A stretch of 64,000 nucleotides of DNA, taken from NCBI GenBank assembly GCA_003415625.1, contig PYIU01000009.1, positions 3,348,001 to 3,412,000 on the forward strand, given 5' to 3'. The notes under the pieces were generated by a model. The model ran no database searches. It saw nothing but the letters and a program-made list of their open reading frames with translations, and was not told where the DNA came from. Numbering within the stretch: position 1 is the stretch's first letter; each line of letters opens with the position of its first letter. Of this stretch, positions 58,704 to 64,000 are shown one piece after another. Source of the DNA: Aquanectria penicillioides (lineage: Eukaryota; Ascomycota; Sordariomycetes; Hypocreales; Nectriaceae). Made by a program: the position numbers and the translations under genes.

Positions 58704-59987
58704 CCTAGCTTAAAGGAACTTCGACCAAGCCTATGGTTTGTACTTTATAGCAATCACATCTACCACGATAAGGCTCGCTGATGGTTCATCTCTCCGATGG
58801 AATTCGATACCCTAGAGAAGCCTACGATCCTCTAAGGGTGAAGGTAGACACTTTCCTGTCTCTTCTACAATTTTTCAATTGTATCTCTAGTTTCTCCTTA
58901 GCTTTCTCAAATTGAATTGTCCATGAACGTTGCAACTCAAGATATTGAATCCACAGGTCTCGATTGGGATGTGAAAGTCAGAAAGGATTAAGATATAGGC
59001 AAAATATCGTCGTAGGACCTAAAACTTTAACCAATCATAGTAGTATCACAAGCAAAAGGAATTATTTCAGTGTTCAGAAGAATTAAGTCAGTATATTTAA
59101 ATGCTACTTTGAACTTGCATTGTACAACAGTCAGATATTGCGCGATTCTGTGTATACCACCCAGACCAAGAACCGGCCAAAAAAACCTATGAAATTCTAG
59201 GAGAGACTGATGCGTTTTCAAAGCTGATTAATAAAGCCGCTGGGAAACTGGGAGGCTTACGGCGGTAGTGGTGTAAGATGTAGATGCAGGACCGACAAAT
59301 CCCTCAACACACAAGGTTTAGCATAAGGTTATTATGCATGGAACAGGGCCTGCTATGTATCGAAGAGCTTTAATACACGAGAATTAGATGTTATAGTCAT
59401 ACCGGCCGATCGGCAAGCAAATTAAAGGGGTATTGGAAGATAACGGCTTTAGTAGGCCCTATGCCAGTTGATGATAGCAATTGTGTAGGGATCTCAGATC
59501 GACTCTCCGCTCACCACGGAGTTGGCATTCCCTTTTCATGCACTGACCGAATTTCTGACATTCACTCAGGGCGAGTGGTACGTCATCAACTCCCACACTC
59601 AATTTAACTCCGCATCGCCAAGCCTCAAGTAAGCAGATTATTATTGCCCCATGCATTAGCCATTGTGTTTCTAAAGATATAAATCCAAGTTGAATCGACG
59701 TAGATCCCACAGGCCGGTGTCCGATGATACGGAAATAGGTTAGTTAGTGTATTCTACCAGCTTAATATGAAGTATAGCAAGAAGGCTTTGGTGTTTCGTC
59801 CTCGCGAATGCAGGGCATTAATAGAACCCATGAGGAACGCCAAGTTTCCTGGACTTCTATTCCTCACTAGAATAGCACTAAGTTTAATTATATCCCAACC
59901 TCCATATCAAATCTATCCCATTTCTCACCTCATCAAGCCCCATAGAGTGTGGAGTCATGCCCTGTCACGAGCCCCGATATACCGAGA
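58704..59987. other. Intergenic, decayed
   Basis: No intact gene. A minus-strand 83-codon frame (59459-59710) containing TQWLMHGAIIICLLEAWRCG and LALSECQKFGQCM resembles the tail of a fungal regulator-type protein but has no start and may be a remnant. Confidence 0.3.
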
Positions 59988-59989
59988 AT

Positions 59990-61088
59990 GACGTCCCTGA
60001 CTTGATAGGATACGTCGTCTAAGTCACAGGAGGTGAGCCAATCCCAAATCTACCAGATAAGTGCCGACGTGACCTGTCGTAGTGATGCTATGGTAACGGA
60101 ATTGCTTTTTACATTGTAGGAAGCTCGGGCATCGACCACAAGACTGCAATGGAGCTTGCTTTGCACAATGCACGGGTTTACATCGCGAGCAGGTCCCATG
60201 AGCGTGTACATCAAGTAATCAAACAGATGTCGCAAGAAGCCAACGGACAGTCCCTTGACCTGCATTTCCTTCAGCTTAATCTTATGGACCTCAGGACTGT
60301 CAAAGCTGCAGCAGAACAATTCAAGGCATGAGAGACGCGCTTGGATATTTTGATCAGCAATTCCGGAGCATGTCATGTGTGGCTTGCATCTTGCAGGATT
60401 CTGTCGAGAAATGCAATCGACGTCTCTGCAATCCAGATTATGACTGTTCCATACAAACTTACAATCGATGGATTCGAATCCCAAGGGCAGGTGAACTACG
60501 TGGCGCCGCACGTCTTGACTTCCAGCCCTATCCCACTCCTAGTATCTACGGCTGCCACGGCTGGAACCAAGAACCGGGTGCGTGTCGTCAATGTGGCCAG
60601 AGATGCCCCATTCTTTGGCCCAAAGACGATCCAGTTTGAAGCTTTGAACATGACTTCGACGAAAGAGGTGATAGAGCTATGGTAATCCAACATTTCGATA
60701 ACCTTGAAGTAAGATCATGGCTGACAAGGTTGCTTGATAGGTAGCGGTACGGTCATTCCAAACAAGCTAGTATTCGCGATTCGAATGAGCTGAACGATCG
60801 CTTTAGCGCTATTGGTAGGTCACCGCCAAGAATACCTAGAATTTCAATCATTGAGCTTCTGAAGGAGTGACAGCATGTTCGTTCCACCCGGGTATCGTGA
60901 AGTCCAATCTTCAAACTCACGACACAACCGTGGTTGGGAAAGTTTTGCGAACTCTAATGAACCTTGCTCCTCACAGCACTACCTTAGAAGGTGCCTATAA
61001 TTCTCTCTTCTCCCCAACTAGCCCTCTTGCACCGGACAGGGGCAGAGTAGATTCTTTCTTCCCGTTGGCCAGCAGGAGTCCCGGGTAG
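59990..61088 (+). pseudogene. Short-chain dehydrogenase/reductase, disrupted
   Basis: DVPDLIGYVV then stop (TAA 60020-60022), VTGG joined across an 87-nt intron (60033-60119) to SSGIDHKTAMELALHNARVY, the NAD(P)-binding glycine motif, then IASRSHERVHQVIKQMS. TGA at 60329-60331 interrupts FKA-ETRLDILISNSGA. Further pieces are GQVNYVAPHVLTSSPIPLL, the catalytic-type YGHSKQA and FHPGIVKSNLQTHDTTVVG, with frame changes between them. There is no start codon in frame. The TGA is a C-to-T change from CGA. A functional relative would be about 320 residues. Confidence 0.8.
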
Positions 61089-61405
61089 ACAAGTGGCTGA
61101 ACGATAAAGAGACAAATATCACAGCCCAAACAGGCTTCGGGGATCATTTTCATGTTCATTTATATTCATCCCCAATATCGCCGATGGAACAATGCCTCAC
61201 TTATTCGATTTCCTTTATGCGCCGCAGTTACAGTTTGGACATACGTAGCATAAACTTGAGCTACAGCGAGTTCTTGGTTTTCGGTTTCGAGAAGGCCGTA
61301 CTCTATAAAGCAGCTCTAATAATAGCACTTGCTAATGAGCAAATAATCCAAATGGCCGTAAGAAGCTCAAGCTTCGGGGGACAAAACCTGGTCCAGTTAG
61401 CAATG
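61089..61405. other. Convergent intergenic region
   Basis: 317 bp between the SDR pseudogene and the large membrane protein; no gene seen. Confidence 0.45.
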
Positions 61406-63835
61406 TCACCCAAGCATTTGAATGGAGACATACTCTGTGAAGCTAAGACCAATGAATCCACTCCAGAATAGCCACTGTGTAACCCAAAGAATGGGAATGA
61501 TGAGGATTATGACCGAGCATAGTTTAGACAATGCTCGTCGGTAAACCCTGTGGCCTTTCTTTTCAATAGAGATGGTACCATAGTTCGGGTATAACCCTCC
61601 CCCGCTGCCCATCGGTGATGTTTCTCCTGGCAGGCCACTCTCATCTATACAATCGTTAACCAGTTTCTCCCCTACCCATATCCAATGTGCATTGAGCCGA
61701 GCCATCAGCTCCTCCAAAAGATTCGAAGCTGCTCTCTTGCGGGTCTGCCGTTTTGGTGCGTCAGCTTTCTCCGCTGCGGCCAACGTCATTGGCCTATATA
61801 GGACCATCATAAAATGAACGAACACCACAGCAATAGCGATGAGCCAAAGTAGTGCTCCAATATACATGACCTTGGCTGATTGACCTCTTTCCGCGTTTTC
61901 GAGACTCCTGAAGTAAAACTTGTGCTCTAGACCATACGTGGCGGTGAAGAACATGTAACATGACGACAGGCACTGAAGGATAACTTCTGCAAACAAAGAA
62001 GCGGTGGCTGCATAGAGATGTGACTCCTCAAATGATTTGAAAATAACCAGCCAAATTGCAACCCAATCAAGTCGAGGCATCGAACACCATAAAAGTATTA
62101 ATTGAACAACGGGGACGTGTTCATAGCCTGGGGTTCTCCAAACAAGATATCCATTCAAGCAGTTCGCGAGTAGTTGCAAGCTAGCAATTAGGATGCCCAT
62201 GAAGAACCAAGACCATGGATGCGATTTAGATTGAGAGCCACCTGCGGTTCGATAGCTTCCTTGTCTCAGACTGACGAAAACAGCAAGAAAGGTCGCCATA
62301 TTGACCAAAGCAAAACTTCCAAGCTTCTTCCAGTTTTCGGCACAGGTTTCTGTGGTCTTCATAGATCTCAACGCGGCGGGAGAGGTAATGTCGTTTGAAT
62401 TGTTAGTTGGTTTCAAAGTCCATCTCCATGGGATCATCTCCAGCGGAGAAAGGGCCGCCAATCGTCGCCAGTCCTCTGAGAGACCCTGCCAGTCTTCCAC
62501 ATCTGCGCATAGATTATGGAGCCACTCTACATATTCTATGCGTGTCTCAAAAAGCTGGCACGACCCTCCGCAGGTATTATAGTTGATGTCGCGGCAGAAA
62601 CAAGTCCTATCTATTGCGCGCTTGACTTTGCGGCAATAACCACTTGCATCGATCTCGCAAGCGTCAGTTGCACATTGATCAAGGAGATCAGTCACCTGCC
62701 TTGGCATATCCATGACGCATCTGGGCCAGTGCCAGTCTTCGATGGGTATATACCCAAAACCTATCGTTTTCAGTGAGTCGGTCCACTTGTCAGGCAGAGA
62801 CGTCGGCCCACAAGTGGCATTCATCCATAGCCTCTCCTTTGTTACGTCTATCCCAGAACAGGGTTCATGTTCGAAGTCTACAGCCAGGTTATTGCAGAGA
62901 CATTGTTTGTCAAAATAGTCGCCATATCTGATGTGACTCCCGGTGAGATTGTAGCCGACAGTTTCAAACCCCAGCGCGACCATGGACGGTACAGACTCCC
63001 TGTATTCCCAAGGACGTGCAGCGTTTCCGGTACGTTGGGTATCGCTCGTGAAACTACAAGATCCGATCACATGTTTGAATGGTTCCATTGAGAGACCGGA
63101 AAACGAGTCGGTCAGACATGTTGGTGCGTCAAAAGTCAAATCAACAGGCGCATATCCTTTCGCTAAAGAGGCCTCGGAGAGTCTTTGGAGCTCGGTCGCG
63201 TCGCCGATGTCCACAATCCATGTTCGCCCGGTAATTTCACGAATCCAATAATACAACTGTGCTTTTCCGAGCACTGATCTGCTGCAGTAGGGGAGGTACT
63301 CCTTGATAACATTGGGGGAAAATTCAGCGCTGAGGCAGCTGAGCTGAGTAAGCCATTGCTGATGGCTACAAATGAATCCAAAGTGCGAGGTGCATCGTTT
63401 GTGAGTGCATTTGGTCATGGTACCGAGCCATGGGCTTTGGTCCTGCTGGGCGACACACTGTGGCATGGGAGTCAAGTCTTCAGGGTTGATCCAGCCATCA
63501 TAGATGTTCTGGGCTGTCGGGATGCTGCTCGTGGCCTGAGATGCATCTGCAATATTGTTGGCGTCATACAAGACAAACAACAAAAAGGAAAAGGCCAAGA
63601 AAAACAGGATGATATGCAAATACCTATCGCAGTTACCCCGCAAGTCCCCGGCATCAGAAACAGGCATATACTGCGCAGTTTCATCTTGCTGGCGGTGCCA
63701 AGAGGCCCTGAGCCTGAGGTGAAGTTGGGAGGCGTTGAGTTCTTCAGCGCTGTAAAGAACTGCAGGGTGCAAGGAAGACTGGAACCACTTCATGGGAACC
63801 ACACATTTATATAGGGAAATTGGAAAGAATGTCAT
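61406..63835 (-). CDS. Large membrane protein with cysteine-rich external domain, unknown function
   Basis: Intronless frame of 809 residues; the start may instead be the in-frame Met at residue 15. One hydrophobic helix at about residues 72-92 (YLHIILFFLAFSFLLFVLY) is followed by about 410 residues with more than 20 Cys, including CLCNNLAVDFEHEPC, CATDACEIDASGYCRK and CFCRDINYNTCGGSC, a disulfide-rich outer domain. Then come four to five helices (about 520-680), a cytosolic-looking basic loop (KRQTRKRAASNLLEEL) and a last helix near 780 (LCSVIILIIPILWVTQWLF). I recognise no family with a known function. Role at the cell surface or in secretory membranes is inference from topology. Confidence 0.8.
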   Translation of the reverse strand: MTFFPISLYKCVVPMKWFQSSLHPAVLYSAEELNASQLHLRLRASWHRQQDETAQYMPVSDAGDLRGNCDRYLHIILFFLAFSFLLFVLYDANNIADASQATSSIPTAQNIYDGWINPEDLTPMPQCVAQQDQSPWLGTMTKCTHKRCTSHFGFICSHQQWLTQLSCLSAEFSPNVIKEYLPYCSRSVLGKAQLYYWIREITGRTWIVDIGDATELQRLSEASLAKGYAPVDLTFDAPTCLTDSFSGLSMEPFKHVIGSCSFTSDTQRTGNAARPWEYRESVPSMVALGFETVGYNLTGSHIRYGDYFDKQCLCNNLAVDFEHEPCSGIDVTKERLWMNATCGPTSLPDKWTDSLKTIGFGYIPIEDWHWPRCVMDMPRQVTDLLDQCATDACEIDASGYCRKVKRAIDRTCFCRDINYNTCGGSCQLFETRIEYVEWLHNLCADVEDWQGLSEDWRRLAALSPLEMIPWRWTLKPTNNSNDITSPAALRSMKTTETCAENWKKLGSFALVNMATFLAVFVSLRQGSYRTAGGSQSKSHPWSWFFMGILIASLQLLANCLNGYLVWRTPGYEHVPVVQLILLWCSMPRLDWVAIWLVIFKSFEESHLYAATASLFAEVILQCLSSCYMFFTATYGLEHKFYFRSLENAERGQSAKVMYIGALLWLIAIAVVFVHFMMVLYRPMTLAAAEKADAPKRQTRKRAASNLLEELMARLNAHWIWVGEKLVNDCIDESGLPGETSPMGSGGGLYPNYGTISIEKKGHRVYRRALSKLCSVIILIIPILWVTQWLFWSGFIGLSFTEYVSIQMLG

Positions 63836-64000
63836 GTGTGGCCAAAGAAGTGACCCAACATCACGTGAGGTACATTGTCATGTCAATCAGGCTGCGCTTA
63901 TCGCAATCTCATACGATGAGCAAACGTGTTACGAACTCAAGCCTGGTCAATTACTGCGTGTGTGTCGAATAGGTGAATATTCTTCAGAATCGCGATAATA
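63836..64000. other. Promoter side of the membrane protein gene, window end
   Basis: 165 bp of upstream DNA with a CACGTG-like ATCACGTGAGG at about 63862-63872. No gene start seen. Confidence 0.4.

Noticed and set aside
60471..60490. GATTCGAATCCC resembling a tRNA T-arm
   Set aside because: It lies in the coding path of the SDR pseudogene and no acceptor, D-arm or anticodon arm surrounds it.

Overview
The window is nuclear DNA of a filamentous ascomycete, most likely a Sordariomycete. The reasons are short (about 45-160 nt) GT-AG introns with CTAAC/CTGAC-type branch points, a secretome of plant or insect-surface enzymes, a Zn2Cys6 regulator, a LaeA-like methyltransferase, and decayed genes whose stop codons fit C-to-T (repeat-induced point mutation, RIP-like) change. 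I see no rRNA, tRNA, CRISPR or telomeric repeat. Gene models were spliced by eye, and exon coordinates are given in each entry.

Left part (1-24.5 kb). This is mainly a secretome stretch: an AA9 lytic polysaccharide monooxygenase (319-1332), a cutinase (2509-3270), a small cysteine-rich secreted protein (10054-10536), a subtilisin-like protein whose catalytic Ser and oxyanion Asn are replaced (12446-15005), a secreted BBE-type FAD oxidase (15948-17738) and a secreted NucA/NucB-type nuclease (23262-24443). Interspersed are an NRAMP metal transporter, a nitronate monooxygenase, a Q/Y/P-rich protein ending in a CVNH lectin-like domain, and a LaeA-like methyltransferase.

Middle (25-46 kb). A small unknown protein is followed by a decayed island: an unknown remnant, an NmrA-family pseudogene, and a complete but dead 1.86-kb pogo/Fot1-type transposon with inverted repeats and a TA duplication. 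Then come an oxysterol-binding protein and a four-gene group arranged as two divergent pairs: Zn2Cys6 regulator / FAD amine oxidase (shared 0.9-kb promoter), and Dal5-like permease / 1324-residue 5-oxoprolinase-hydantoinase (shared 1.0-kb promoter). Together they look like a regulated uptake and breakdown module for an N-substituted amino acid or cyclic amide.

Right part (46-64 kb). Four intact genes of unknown family lie here. One (52813-54260) carries what looks like a Cys-His-Asp transglutaminase-like catalytic triad and is divergent to a 203-residue protein that I cannot place. Beyond 54.3 kb the DNA is AT-rich and decayed: an ankyrin-type pseudogene, half of a BBE-type oxidase and a short-chain dehydrogenase pseudogene. 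The window ends in an intact 809-residue membrane protein with a cysteine-rich outer domain.

Five of about 49 modelled introns appear to start with GC instead of GT. Two otherwise healthy genes (CVNH protein and methyltransferase) contain single-base frame problems that could be real or assembly errors.
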